This document shows, piece after piece, positions 12,015 to 23,718 of a stretch of DNA of 64,000 nt. The position numbers and the translations under genes were made by a program. This stretch comes from Hedera helix (lineage: Eukaryota > Streptophyta > Magnoliopsida > Apiales > Araliaceae): contig OX359270.1 of assembly GCA_947179155.2 (NCBI GenBank), positions 8,765,222 to 8,829,221 on the forward strand, in the 5' to 3' direction. A model generated the notes under the pieces. It had not been told where the DNA came from and ran no database searches. It saw only the letters and a program-made list of their open reading frames with translations. Each line of letters begins with the position of its first letter. Positions within the stretch are counted from its first letter, which is position 1.

Positions 12015-12574
12015 TGTTAACGCCGGATTTTGTAAGCACGTGGAAAATCATCAAAACACGAGCACCTGCAACCACAAAACCGTTAGACACCCCTAACACT
12101 AGCGACGGCCTGGGCCGTCCAAGGATGCTCCGGTATGAGAGTAAGTAGCAGGCCAAAAGCGTAACAATGGAGAACAATAATGCTGGAATTATTATAGTTC
12201 TGTGTAAGATATAAGAGTGTGTACCGTAATCCAGGAGCTAATGGCTTGTATTTATAGTGCATGTCATCCCCAGAGTCCACATTGGAGTGAGGTATCTCAA
12301 TCCAAACCATCTTTGGATTATCCTTGTTGTCCATAGAAACTTTTCCTAATCACACGCCTAACCTCCACGAAAATAGGAAAATGATTCCTAATAAGACTAA
12401 ACCTCAATCACCCCAAGCCGTGCGGGAATTATCAACCGAGAACTAGGCCTCTCATCCCCGAGCCCAACCCAGCCGAACCCCCATGCCACAATGTTCATAA
12501 CCAAAATACGAACCCAACCCATCATTTTTATCCAGCCCAGACGATATCCGGGTCGGACAAATCCTATCCCAACA
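12015..12574 (-). repeat. 3' LTR of the Tat element (560 bp)
   Basis: Runs from TGTTAACGCC at 12015 to CCTATCCCAACA at 12574 on the plus strand. On the minus strand it begins TGTTGGGATAGG and ends GGCGTTAACA. It has the same length as the right LTR. Confidence 0.95.
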
Positions 12575-12616
12575 TTACCCCCCACTCTCCTAATTTAAAA
12601 GGTTAAATTAGGAGAG
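12575..12616 (-). promoter_or_regulatory. Polypurine tract with adjacent perfect hairpin
   Basis: On the minus strand, GGAGAGTGGGGGGTAA runs straight into the 3' LTR start and is the obvious plus-strand primer for reverse transcription. It overlaps a perfect inverted repeat at 12585-12616: CTCTCCTAATTT, an 8-base loop, then AAATTAGGAGAG. Part of the purine tract therefore sits in the stem of a possible RNA hairpin. Confidence 0.7.
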
Positions 12617-12938
12617 TATGACACCACCCCTTTAATCATACATAAACCCAACCGTTGCCAAACAAACCCCAACTGCCACCTTTTCCCATCAGCCACACGT
12701 GTTCTCCAAAACAAAGATACAAAACCCTTGCTTCGAAAGAAACCCTTTATCTTCAACAGCATTCTAAAATCCCTTTCTCTTTCCTCATACAGTTCCATCA
12801 ACAAAATCTTCAACAACACCCCTGCTATAGCATCAAAACTCCTCCGATTCCTCTAATCGGCACCCCCCACTCGATTGCAGACTCCAAAAACTCATCTTAG
12901 CACTACCCCCCAAAACCCAAGACCTTCTATCGGAATCC

Positions 12939-15551
12939 ATGGCTTCCACCACTGTTCCTGCCTCTTCCTCTGCCACTGTCTCCATAGCAAAACAGGAAGA
13001 AGCCGAAATAAGGGCAATGTTCAGTGACGAGAGGAATTCAGCCACGCTAATGTTCCCTCTAAAATCACTAAACAAACCCTCCATCAATACAAAAGAAATT
13101 TCCATTTCCCCGGCGAGTACTCCCTTACTGCACCGAAGCCTGAAGAACGACTGTACTGGCGTCCGTCCACACCCAAGGTTGCCGTGCCAGTCCAGGTCTT
13201 AAGGAAAGGCGTTCAATTTCCCCTCCATCCCTTCATTACTGATCTCCTAGACTTCGTTGGAATAGGTCTATCCCAATTAGTCCCCAACTCATATATCCAT
13301 ATCATATGCTTCATCGCCCACTGTCACAACCTCAAAATCACCCCATCTCTCGACTTCTTCTTCCACATCTTCTGCCTAACCCGAACCAAAGAAGCCGGGT
13401 TCAGAACCATAAACAGACTCCCAGGCCAAAAAGCATGGATGCAACCGCCCTCAAGCAACAAAGGATGGAACAAAGAATGGTTCTACGTCTCTGGCCCCGA
13501 CACCCATCTGATACCACCATGGGGGAACCCAGAGAAACCAACCGTCGACCCCATCACCGAAGAGCGAGAAAACAAATTCAAACGCCTTTGTAGGAAGATC
13601 CCCGAAGAACCGTGGAGTATCAACCTCTTGTCGGACCACAAATGGCTACATTCCCACGGACGTAAGTTCCCGAACTCAATTCTCCTTTAATCTTCGTACT
13701 AACACAATGTATCTATCTAATCTACCCCTCTTTTATTTTATTTTGGCATCAGTAGTCGAAATTTACAAAAACCAGCCCTTCGTGGCTAACCCTACATCAA
13801 CCATCGAAGCCGCCCCTGAACCGGCTGCAAGACCAAAATCCTCTTCTCACCCTGCTCCCCAACCAACAGCAAGACCAGCTCACAACGCCCTCAGACCCCC
13901 TTCTACGGCCACAGAACCTCAAACTGTCGGTACCTCGACCATCCGAACCGTCCTCCCCCACACCTCCTCAAACGAACCTGGCCCTGAAAAAAGTGTCCTA
14001 GACATAACAGATCTTGAGAAACAGCAGTTCAGAAAAAGAAAAAGGAGAAGACTAATCAAGACCGCCGATCGTCCTTCCCGAACCGCTGATCCCATTCCCG
14101 TAAACCCTCCTATCACTGTTCACCCGAACACCCCTTCCCCCCCCCCCCCCCCCACTTCACCATCACCCATCCTCGGGGAGAAAGAGTCGGCTCCTCAAGC
14201 CCAGATCCAACCTCCCCGTCCCCTATCGCTGATACCTAACTTGCAGGAACATAGCATACCTCTTCAACAACCATCTCGATCCCCAACACCCATAGAGATC
14301 GAATCCGACCCCTCTCCAGCCCCTACCTCAGGAAAAAATCCGGAGCCCAGACCTTCATCCTTCAACCAGGACAGGTCCTACCCCAACATTCCTATCCCTC
14401 TATTCTCTCAACTATCCTTCTTCCCCACCGAACCCAACTCCTACATTCCTGAAGATCTCTTCCGCTTTTTCAACCTTCCTGCCGACGATTCGCATTATCC
14501 CATCTCAGACCCCCAAGCGTTGCTGACCAAAACTATGCTTCACCTCGGACAGGTAAACACCTTACTTACAATAAAATTATCAATACTCATCAAAGACCGA
14601 AGCAATAACCTACTTATCTTTTGCAGACACTTGGAGGGTTCAGCCGCCTACGCAACCAATGGAACAACCAAGCAGATCGGACTGACACCATCACCCGCCT
14701 TCAGGCCGAACTGGACCAACTCAAAGCTGACCATCACCAACTTCATGAGGATCATGACAACCTCAGAAAAGAACACGGTCAACTCCTCGAGAAACACATC
14801 GAGATTCAGCAAGAGATGGTCGAACACCTCATTCAAGCAAACGCCACCGACGCCTTGCTCCAAAGCGTTCAGAACCAACTGACTGAACAAACCCACCAGA
14901 ACCAATCCCTGGAAGCAAAACTGGCCGACCTTGCCACGAACAGAACCTCAAGAGCTAGAAAACAGAACCAAGAAATCAGAAGAGCTTTTGAAGCAGAACC
15001 AGGACCTCCACCAGAAAACCCTTCAACTGACCCGAGACCTGAACGAGAAAAGCGAGTCCATCACCCTCATCACTACAAAGAACAAACTCCTCACAGAGGA
15101 GACCGAACAGCTCAAGACCCAAACCCTTCAACCATCCGAAGACTCCAAAAAAGCAATTATTGAGGAATATAGGAAATCCAAGTAGCTGACGGAGGCAGTA
15201 ATGGACCAGTACACCAAGGGGTATCTATATGCCAAGAGCCTGGTAGCACAAGCTGGAGTCAATCCCATCACTCTGGGCTTCTCATCGGACGAAGACACGT
15301 CGGATCAAGAAGAACCAACAATCCACTCTCCCAATCAACCAAGTCCACCCACGGAGCCGAGCCCAACGCCCGATCAACAGAACCCAGAAAATCGGACAAC
15401 AGATCTGATTCAGCAGCCGCCCACGACCGAAGCGCCTCCTTCAATCCAATCCCCTCCCGAAGGTCAGAACCCTCAAGAGGATCAAACCCCTACCGAAGAC
15501 GTACAAACCCCCGATCCAGAAGCTTCCCTTGCAGATCCCCTCAACCATTAG
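12939..15551 (+). pseudogene. Spliced antisense gene of the Tat element (putative gypsy-type transposon domain plus coiled coil)
   Basis: Lies opposite to gag-pol. Exon 1 starts at ATG 12939 and enters the conserved frame at about 13030. There VQFPLHPFITDLLDF and PNSYIHIICFI resemble the plant 'putative gypsy type transposon' domain (Pfam Transposase_28 type). Intron 13662-13752 is phase 1 and intron 14553-14626 is phase 0; both have GT-AG ends and rejoin the frame exactly. Exon 2 is Pro/Ser-rich with a basic KRKRRR patch, a possible nuclear signal. Exon 3 has heptad-like Leu/Gln/Glu coiled-coil sequence, then an acidic Pro-rich tail ending at TAG 15549-15551. Breaks in this copy: frame change near 13030, frame change near 14930, in-frame TAG at 15183-15185. 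Function is not established; homologues are known from Tat elements as extra antisense ORFs. Confidence 0.75.
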
Positions 15552-15805
15552 TTTAATGTACTTTTCGTTCATATATGTAAATGTAACAAGTGTGAATGAA
15601 AAATATTTTTTGCTTCATTGACGTCTACCAAATATTACATTTTGCATCCGAACAGACACCAGCACTTTAAATAATATGAACCCCTAACCTTCTAAAACAA
15701 GTTTAAACAACCTCAAGACCTGATAACAAACTACCGAACACTAAAAATTGATAACATGAAAATAACTGAACATAACCGAAGTGATCCTCGAGCTACTACG
15801 GGCAA
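15552..15805. other. Spacer between the convergent antisense gene and pol
   Basis: About 250 bp between the stop of the plus-strand gene (15551) and the end of pol on the minus strand (15806). An ATATATGTAAATGTAACAAG-like AT-rich segment may serve 3' end formation for either transcript. No coding sequence seen. Confidence 0.4.
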
Positions 15806-18800
15806 TCACTGATAGTACTTCCTCAGTCTGGCAGCATGCCAATAATTTCTGAGTTCGGCCCCCGACATATCCCTTAAACGATAAGTACCTGGTTTGACAA
15901 CCTCGATAACCTCATAAGGCCCCTCCTATGTCGGCATCAACTTTCCCGTTTCCAGAGGAGTGGAAGCCTCAGCTTCCCGAAGAACCAGATCCCCGACTTC
16001 AAACCTTCTCTGCCTGACTCTTCTGTTATAGTGTCTGGCCGTCCTTTGCTGATAGGCTGTCAACCGAAAAATCGCAGCATCCCTGACCTCATCCACCAGA
16101 TCAAGATTCAACCTCAAACCCTGATCATTGTAAGCTTATCTAAAGGTAACCCTTCTGAACGAAGGCGACCCCACATCCACAGGAATTAGGGCTTCAGTCC
16201 CATAAGCTAACCGAAAGGGAGAGTCTCCAGTAGTAGACCGAGGGGTCGTTCGGTACGCCCATAACACAATTGGTAACTCTTCCGGCCATCGCCCTTTGGC
16301 CCCATCTAACCTCTTCTTGATCCCGTTGAGGAGAGTTCTATTAGTCACTTCGACTTGCCCATTAGCTTGAGGGTGTGCCACTGATACCCTCCGATGCTGA
16401 ACACCCAACTCTTCCAGAAATTTCTCAAAGTCCGATCCCACAAATTGCAACCCATTGTCCGATACCAAAACCATTGGGATGCCGAACCTATATACCACAT
16501 ATTCCTTCAGAAATTGTCTGCAATCCTTCTCAGCAATCCTTCAAAGTGGCTTCGCTTCAACCCACTTAGTCATATAATCAATGGCGACAATCATATAAGC
16601 CACTTGCCCTTTTCCCTTCGGCATCGGTCCGACTAAGTCAATCCCCCGTACCGCGAAAGGGATCGGCGATAGCACAGATGCTAGCTCCTCCGGAGGTTTA
16701 TGTGGTACAGAACTATTGAGCTGACACTTCAGACACCTTTGCACGTAATCTTTCGCCTCTTGAAACATGGTCGGCCAATAATAACCTTGTCGAACCAACT
16801 TGCATGCCAGCGACTTAGCCCCTATGTGATCGCCACAGATCCCCTCATGGACCTCCTGTAGAGCATAGGCCGCTTCTGCCGGAACCAAACATTTTGCCAA
16901 AGGACCTGAATACGTCCGACGATACAAGTCTCCATCAATCAAACAAAAGTAAGAACTTCTGTATTTGATCTTTCTTGCCAAAAGCTTATCGGTCGGCAAT
17001 TCCATCTGCCAAGTACTCTATATACGGTGTCATCCAACAATTTTCTCTTTCCATTAAACATTTAATTTCCTTCTTCTGGATGCTAGGCTCCTTAAGTACT
17101 TCCATATATACCGACCCAGTAAAGGACTCTGCCTGCGTAGCAGCCAACTTGGATAGGGCATCAGCAACCGTATTATCTTCCCGACCCACACCTTGAAGGG
17201 AGTATGAGTCAAACTGATGGAGTAACATCTTTACTTCCGCCAAATATTTAGCCATCCTATCCCCCCTGGCTTCATACTCCCCTTTGATCTGCTTAACCAC
17301 CAACTGTGAATCACTGAAGATGATGATACGCCTCACTTCCAAGCTCCGGGCCAACCTCAATCCTGCTAAAATAGCCTCATACTCGGCTTCATTGTTAGTA
17401 GTCTTGAACAGAAACCGCACTGCCTGCTGAACCCGAAAACCCTCAGGACTAGCGAGGATCATTCCAGCCCCACTTGCATCAGCCGAAGACGAACCATCCA
17501 CGTACAAAGTCCATGCAGAAGATGCTTGGAACTGTTCCTTGGATAGCAACTCAACCTGACCACCAGAGTTCGGTTCTACATCCTCCTCAGAAAACATGCA
17601 TTCCACTATGAAATCAGCCAAGGCCTGTCCTTTAATTGCCGTCCGAGGCTTGTACTCCAAGACAAACTGGCTCAACTCCACTGCCCACGCTATCAATCGA
17701 CCCGACGTTTCCGGCTTATGAAGTACTTTCTTTAATGGCTGATCCGTATAGACGACCATCATCCGACCCTGAAAGTAGTGTCTGAGCTTCCTACTTGCAA
17801 TTACCAGAGCATAGACACATTTCTCCAAATTCGGATAGCGAGTCTCAACGTCTCTCAAAGCATGGTTGACATAGTACACAGGGGTCTGCCTACCATCCTC
17901 TTCCCGAACTAGTACTGCTCCCACCGCCAAGGAACTTACTGCTAGATAAAGATAAAGCGTCTCTCGGGGCTTCGGCTTTTGCAGCGAAGGGACTGTCATC
18001 AGGTATCTCTTTATGTTCTGAAAGGCGTCCTCACACTCAGAAGTCCATTGAAAAGTTTTTTCATTCTTCGGGCCCTTCAGAGTGTCAAAAAAGGGGAGAC
18101 ATCTTTCTGCCGACCGAGACATGAACCTTCTTAACGCAGCAATTCATCCGGTCAACCTTTGCACGTCCTTAATAGTCTGGGGAGATCTCATATCCAGTAT
18201 GACCTTGATCTTTTCCGGGTTAGCCTCTATGCCCCTTCTGCTAACCAGATACCCCAGAAATTTTCCCGAACCCAAACCAAAAGTGCACTTGGTAGGATTC
18301 AGCCTCATGTTGTAACTTCTGACCGTTTGAAAACATTCCTCCAGATCCTTCAGGTGATCTTGCACTTTGACGCTTCGGACTATCATGTCGTCCACGTAAA
18401 CCTCCATATTCCTTCCGATCTGCTTCTCGAACACCAGATTCATCATCCTTTGATAAGTGGCGCCTGCATTGATTAACCCGAACGTCATCCTCTTATAAGC
18501 ATAAGTCGCCCGATGGGTTATAAAGGCCGTCTTTGGGATGTCCTCTTCTGCCATCAGAATCTGATGATACCCTGAGAATGCATCCAAGAAGCTGAGTATT
18601 GCGTTTCCCGACGTAGCATCAATTAACTGATCGATATGAGGAAGGGGGTAGAAATCCTTTGGGCACGCCTTATTGAGGTCTGTGTAGTCAATACAGACCC
18701 TCCACTTCCCGTTCTGCTTCCTGACCAGCACCACATTAGCTAACCACTCCGGGTATTCGATCTCCTGAATTATACCAGCTTCCAAAAGCTTTCTGATCTC

Positions 18801-19372
18801 GTCGTCAATTACTCTTTGCCTTTCGGGTGCGAAGATCCTCCTCTTCTGTCGAACTGGTCTCTTTTCTGAATCAACCGACAGCCGATGAACAACCACTCCT
18901 TTAGTTAATCCGGGCATGTCGTTGGGTGTCCAGGCGAAGATATCGGCATATGTTTGAAGCAGCTTCACCAACTCCTTCTTGACTGGATCCTGTAACCCGG
19001 CACCAATCTTCACCACTTTCAGGGGATTGCCCGGTATCAGCTTAACGTCTTCGGTTTCCTCGGCCGGTAAAGCCAAGGGTTCTGTAGCCCCCTCTGTAAA
19101 AGGCTCCACATCCACCTTCATTGTTTGTTTGAACTTGCTGACCCCTACTGAAGACGATGTAAGCGTATGTCGATAACATCTTCGGGCTATATCCAAGTCG
19201 CCCATCACTTCCCCGACCCCATTAGCAGTGGAAAACTTCATCTTAAAATGCGGGATCGAGGTCACTGCCTGAAGGGCCGACAAGGTGGTTCGGCCTAAGA
19301 TGGCATTGTAGGCCGAATCCACTTGTACCACAAAAAACTTTACCATGACCTGCCTCCGTCTCGGAGGAGTAC
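15806..19372 (-). pseudogene. Tat pol: reverse transcriptase, two RNase H domains, integrase (interrupted)
   Basis: Polyprotein for reverse transcription and integration. RT lies at about 18144-18900 with KWRVCIDYTDLN, SFLDAFSGYHQI and the catalytic YVDDM box at about 18384-18398. The first RNase H follows (LAVGAVLVREEDG). A second RNase H is at about 17050-17560 with LYVDGSS, NNEAEYEAI, FSDSQLVVKQIKGEY and DNTVADALSKLA. Integrase has a zinc-binding His/Cys segment near 16720-16860, the first catalytic Asp in GIDLVGPMPKG, the second in VLVSDNGLQF, and the Glu in HPQANGQVEVTNR. Breaks: in-frame TGA at about 18144, frameshift near 17003, TGA near 16541, TAA near 16136, TAG near 15926, and a one-base loss at the gag-pol border near 19372. 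All catalytic residues are still visible, so the damage is recent. Confidence 0.9.
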
Positions 19373-21741
19373 AAATACTACCGGTAGCTCTACCGTCCCA
19401 ACCACGGGAACTTGTTCATTGCCAAATCCATACAGGGGAGACTCGAAACCCATCTCCATTCTCACGCCTTGTAAATCCATCCTCTGATATGCATGGCTGT
19501 ATAAGACATCGACCGAATAACCATTGTCAATCATCATCCGTTTCATATCAACTGGGCCGACCTGGGCCGTGATGACTAGAGCCCCTTCATGTGGCTCTAT
19601 AGCATCGAGAGGGTAATCCTCGTCAGTGAAAGAAATCACGGTCCCCGGGAATTGCTTCTCCAGTTTTGTTGGACGGTCTACTGTCATGACCCCATCGGGT
19701 CCGGCTCGCCGTTTCTTGCCGCCTTGCTTCTGGAAGGTTCCCCCAGAGATGACATCGACGACTCTTCTCTGCGGACACCCCTCCTGAGCGGGAGGCTGAC
19801 CTCCCTCCAGAGCCTGCCGACCAACAACATACTGAACTAGTTCACCTTTCTGTACATTTCTTTCGATCATCTCCTTCAGCGCTTTGCACCTCCCCGTAGA
19901 GTGGCCATTGTCCTGGTGGTACTGACAGTAGAACCTCCGATCCCCCCCTTTAATTGGTGGAGGCGGTTCATAGCAGGGTTTTCCCCTTATCTTGTCCAAA
20001 ATAAGTACCCTGTTAGTGTTTAATGGAGTATATACCTTCGGTGGCTGTTTCGAACGGAACGACAGTTTCTCGGTCTGAGGTGGTACTGCTGTCTTTGGAC
20101 CAATCCGATCCCACGCCCCAGGCTTGGATCTTTCCCCCTTGGGCTGAGCTGCCACCTCCTGTGCCGGTGTAAGGTTGTTCATTGCTTCCTCTATCGATAT
20201 CAATTTTTCAGCCCTCTCGTAGGCGTCGGCCAAATCTTTAGGAGGGTTGAACATGATATTTTTTAGTAATTTCTTAGACCGGCTAACATCCAACCCGGTG
20301 GTGAAGAATCCCAAGGCCTGAGTCACATTGAGTTCCGCCACAGTCCCGACAGCATCCCTGAACCTCTGTACGTATTGTGCCAGGGATTCATTACTCCTCT
20401 GCCTGATCTGCATCAGCGAAGCGGTAAGCTTCCCTCTCCTTTTATTGCTTCCGAATCGCTCATGGAACTTGTCGGTGAGTTCTCTCCATGAATTGATGCT
20501 ACCCGGGGGCAAGGACACCACCCATTGCTTTGCCGCCTTTGTAAGCGTAGTCACAAAGATTTTGCACATCCCCGCCTCCGAGTGATTGAAATAACCCATC
20601 ACTATCTCATATCCATTGGTGTGGTCAAATGGATCCCCAGTGCCATCGTACGTATCCAAAGGCGGCAACTTCATTTTTGGGTCTGCTTTCTCCTGGTTAA
20701 TAGCTGACGAGAAGGGCGACTTGCTGCTCAACGTCACCGCCTCTGGTTTCACCTCAGCAATATTTCTTTCCATTTCCGCCAGCCTTTCCATCAGAAGATC
20801 GGTAGGAGCTGGGCCCTGCTGTAAAGGCTCTTTTGTTGGGCCTTCGACTACCTGACCACCATTATTCACGTGGTGTTCGGTCCTAAGATGGTTCGGTTGA
20901 CCCGGCCTTGGATCCTCCCGATGGCGATCACCCCCCGAACCAGACCGACCCCGCCTCGGATCCTCTCGACGGCGATCACCCTTCCAATCAGACCGTCCTC
21001 GCCTCAGATCATCCCGATGGCGATCACCCTTCAAATGAGACTGTCCTTGCCTCGGATCATCCCGATGACAGACACCTTCCGAATCAATGCTATCCCGCCT
21101 CGGATCCTCCCGATAGCGGTTACTTTTCGAACCAGACCGACCCCCACTTGGGTCTTCTCGACGGCTACGAGCGTAGCCGCTCTTGGTTCTGCTCCCGTAT
21201 GTTTCTGATTTATTCCTCAGGGGATCATCATGAGGCCCCCGAACAATAGTGCGGTGACTACTGAACCTGAAGTCCCCTCGTCCAGGTGGTGTGTCCGCAG
21301 TCGCCCTCGTCTGTACAGTAGGGGATATACTGACTCTCCTTCTCCGATGGCGACTCTGGGGGGTGGACTCCCTAGATCTTTTCCTCGCAGTCCGTCGCTC
21401 TTTATCCCCCTCCAGCTTAAACAACAAGTTTTCCAAGTCCTGCTGCTGCGTCTGCAGAACCTGCATAGCATCATGAGCCTCCTGAACTTTCCTCTTTCTG
21501 ATGGTTTCCCTCTGATTAATCGTGTTGTTCGCCCCCCGTGGGTACTCCTTCGGGACCCCCCATTCCTCGTATCTGAAGAAAATTCCAACCTACGCCTCAA
21601 CCTGTCTGACAGGGTCCCTTTCGACGTCGACCTCCCACCGCCAGGTCCCAAACGATCCATCACCGAACCCTTAACAGCACGAGTTGATTTCCCCACCGAC
21701 GAACCAGTTTGCTCAACCTGCACCATGGTTGTCTGCTTCAA
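19340..21741 (-). pseudogene. Tat gag with protease start
   Basis: Structural capsid protein. A start codon at 21741 opens a frame that must change near 21480-21600 to reach the long open frame read from 21466. Order: basic N terminus with a Gln/Leu segment, an Arg/Asp-rich tandem repeat (20876-21163), the retrotransposon gag domain (KLPPLDTYDGTGDPFDH, RELTDKFHERF, SLAQYVQRFRDAV), a His/Cys finger-like motif YCQYHQDNGHSTGRC, and then the protease start with MMIDNGYSVDVLY, where the position after the active-site DNG is Tyr instead of the usual small residue. The frame ends at 19340 after a one-base deletion near 19372 that separates it from pol. The LTR promoter should drive it. Confidence 0.9.
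20876..21163 (-). repeat. Six 48-bp (16-aa) tandem repeats in gag
   Basis: Six consecutive 16-residue units of the form (R/H)RxDPRRGRSxxxGDR, for example HRDDLRRGRSDWKGDR and RREDPRRGRSGSGGDR. The units are imperfect at the DNA level and include conserved GGATCCTC and GGCGATCACC words. The region is highly charged, Arg/Asp-rich and probably disordered, and may bind RNA. Confidence 0.85.
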
Positions 21742-21799
21742 TTATCAAACGAGATTACTACCTCAACTCTCGTGAACAATGATTTCCGTTACACAGAAA

Positions 21800-21819
21800 A
21801 GCCCTCCTTCTAGCGCCAA
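21800..21819 (-). other. Primer-binding site of the Tat element
   Basis: Directly inside the 5' LTR, the minus strand reads TTGGCGCTAGAAGGAGGG. The position and the TGGCGC start fit a tRNA primer-binding site, with one spacer base after the LTR. I did not match it to a particular tRNA. Confidence 0.65.
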
Positions 21820-22379
21820 TGTTAACGCCTGATTTTGTAAGCACGTGGAAAATCATCAACGCACGAGCACCTGCAACCACAAAACCGTTAGACACCCCCA
21901 ACACTAGCGACGGCCTGGGCCGTCCAGGGATGCTCCGGTGTGAGAGTAAGTAGCAGGCCAAAAGCGTAACAATGGAGAACAATAATGTTGGAATTATTAT
22001 AGTTCTGTGTAAGATATAAGAGTGTGTACCGTAATCCAGGAGCTAATGGCTTGTATTTATAGTGCATGTCATCCCCAGAGTCCACATTGGAGTGAGGTAT
22101 CTCAATCCAAACCATCTTTGGATTATCCTTGTTGTCCATAGAAACCTTTCCTAATCACACGCCTAACCTCCACGAAAACAGGAAAAGGATTCCTAATAGG
22201 ACTAAACCTCAATCACCCCAAGCCGTGCGGGAATTATCAACCGAGAACTGGGCCTCTCATCCCCGAGCCCAACCCAGCCGAACCCCCATGCTACAATGTT
22301 CATAACCAAAATACGAACCCAACCCATCATTTTTACCCAGCCCAGACGATATCCAGGTCGGACAAATCCTATCCCAACA
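21820..22379 (-). repeat. 5' LTR of the Tat element (560 bp)
   Basis: Pairs with 12015-12574 at equal length with 15 mismatches by hand count. A minus-strand TATA-like CTATAAATA lies at about 22053-22061, and a G-box core CACGTG lies at about 21842-21847. Confidence 0.95.
22053..22061 (-). promoter_or_regulatory. TATA box of the Tat 5' LTR
   Basis: CTATAAATA on the minus strand, about 320 bp from the U3 start, is positioned to start gag-pol transcription toward lower coordinates. The 3' LTR has the same sequence. Confidence 0.55.
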
Positions 22380-22384
22380 ATATG

Positions 22385-22859
22385 TATTAAGAATTATTTT
22401 AAGACCTTTCAAATGCATTTATAAGCAATTTTTATGTACAAGAATCCAAAAAATATATAATACTAACAAATTAACTAGAAAGCAAATACATTGATAATAA
22501 AAAGATAAACAACATAACAATTTAGAGAAAATCTTGTTAGATGAGATAATATGAATTTTTAATATGATAAGTATGATTTAGTTTTTGGATAAAATTATAT
22601 TTTTAGAATTTATTTCGATAAATAACTCCAAAAAAAATATTTATTTTCTGAGTCAATTCCCGACCAGCCAAGAAAATCCAGTAAAGTCAACCAACTTTTT
22701 TGGTTGTTCTCCTTATTATAGTATAGATATAGTACAGGAATGTGTGGTTAATTTTGTTTGATCTGGTAGATATTTTCCAAGAATTGGCAATTTCATATGT
22801 TGGACTGGTGCAATACTGCAATTATATATGTGCTCCATATATATAGTTGCCACTTGCCA
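22385..22859. other. Non-coding AT-rich stretch right of the Tat element
   Basis: No gene or repeat end recognised. It may be the far end of the inverted P450-flank copy that begins near 22860, but I could not align it. Confidence 0.3.
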
Positions 22860-23718
22860 AGAGACAAATTAATCTAACAGACTTGTGTTAAAGCCTTAAA
22901 TTTCGCAAATTGAAAGAAAAGAGCCTTGGTTGTTTTTTTTTTGTCTTTTCCTTCTTCTAGTTTTTTCCCTGGATTTTTTTTATTGATAAAAAGATTACCA
23001 CATGCCATAATCTCTTTGCTAGGATTTTTTTAGTTGGTAATTTTATTTTTTGAAATAAAAAATGCATTTGATTAGTAAATTGTTTTTCTGATCAAGTATT
23101 TAATTAGTAAATTAAGTCCATTAAAAATTCATTTTGTTAGCATATTTTTATTTTTAAATAAAATATAATTACAAAAATAGCATGTGCGATGCACATATGT
23201 AACAATGTTAATTAACTGATTTGACAATTTCTTGTTCGGAGTATGCTAATTGTCAAGATGCATACAGTACAGGATGCCAAGTGTCTATTTTCAAACTGCG
23301 GAATGCAAAGTGCTAAATAAAGCAAAACAAAGGCATACAAAGTGTCATTTACTCTTATTTTCTAATTGTAATTTAGCTTAATATACCGATTGCATAATTT
23401 TTTTCTTATGACGACGATAAACACGAAGATATTAAATCATTTTATACCATCAATGAAAAGATAAGAAATTTAAAAAATGATAAAATAAATTATTATTTTT
23501 TTATAAAACAAAGGGAGTACATGCAATTTCATTCATCTGTTTATAGTTACTTCGATAGGCAAAGACGCAAAGTTGGTTAAGAACCAGGTTTTCTATATCC
23601 TGTAGCGGTTTTCATTGTTTCTTGATAAGAAGTAAAAGTGCAGAGGCCCACACCCTGACTTCACATGATGTACGTACATAGACTGCCGACAACGACATTT
23701 ATTTAGGTTCACCAATTC
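22860..23718 (-). repeat. Inverted copy of the P450 3' flank
   Basis: Read on the minus strand from 23718, it matches the sequence after the P450 stop at 51200 and 59000: ATGTACGTACATCA, GTGAAGTCAGGGTGTGG, CTTCTTATCAAG, and AACTATAAACAGATG with GAAATTGCATG. It then passes into a repeat shared with 56350-56890 that contains TGTGCATCGCACATGCTATT. No coding exon remains next to it. The copy preserves the empty sites of insertions found in the other two copies. Confidence 0.8.

Larger units (their letters stand above)
12010..22384 (-). mobile_element. Complete Tat-lineage Ty3/gypsy retrotransposon with TSD
   Basis: The element spans 12015-22379 and is flanked by the perfect 5-bp duplication ATATG (12010-12014 and 22380-22384). 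Gag-pol lies on the minus strand, so the right LTR is the 5' LTR. Two 560-bp LTRs differ at 15 positions by hand count (about 2.7%), mostly transitions. Order on the minus strand: 5' LTR, primer-binding site, gag with protease, RT, RNase H, second RNase H, integrase, then a long region with an oppositely oriented spliced gene, polypurine tract, 3' LTR. A second RNase H domain and an antisense 3' gene are known traits of the plant Tat lineage. Several frameshifts and stops make this copy non-autonomous. Confidence 0.95.

Noticed and set aside
19345..21775. Long plus-strand ORFs across gag
   Set aside because: Antisense shadows of the gag frame and its 48-bp repeats.
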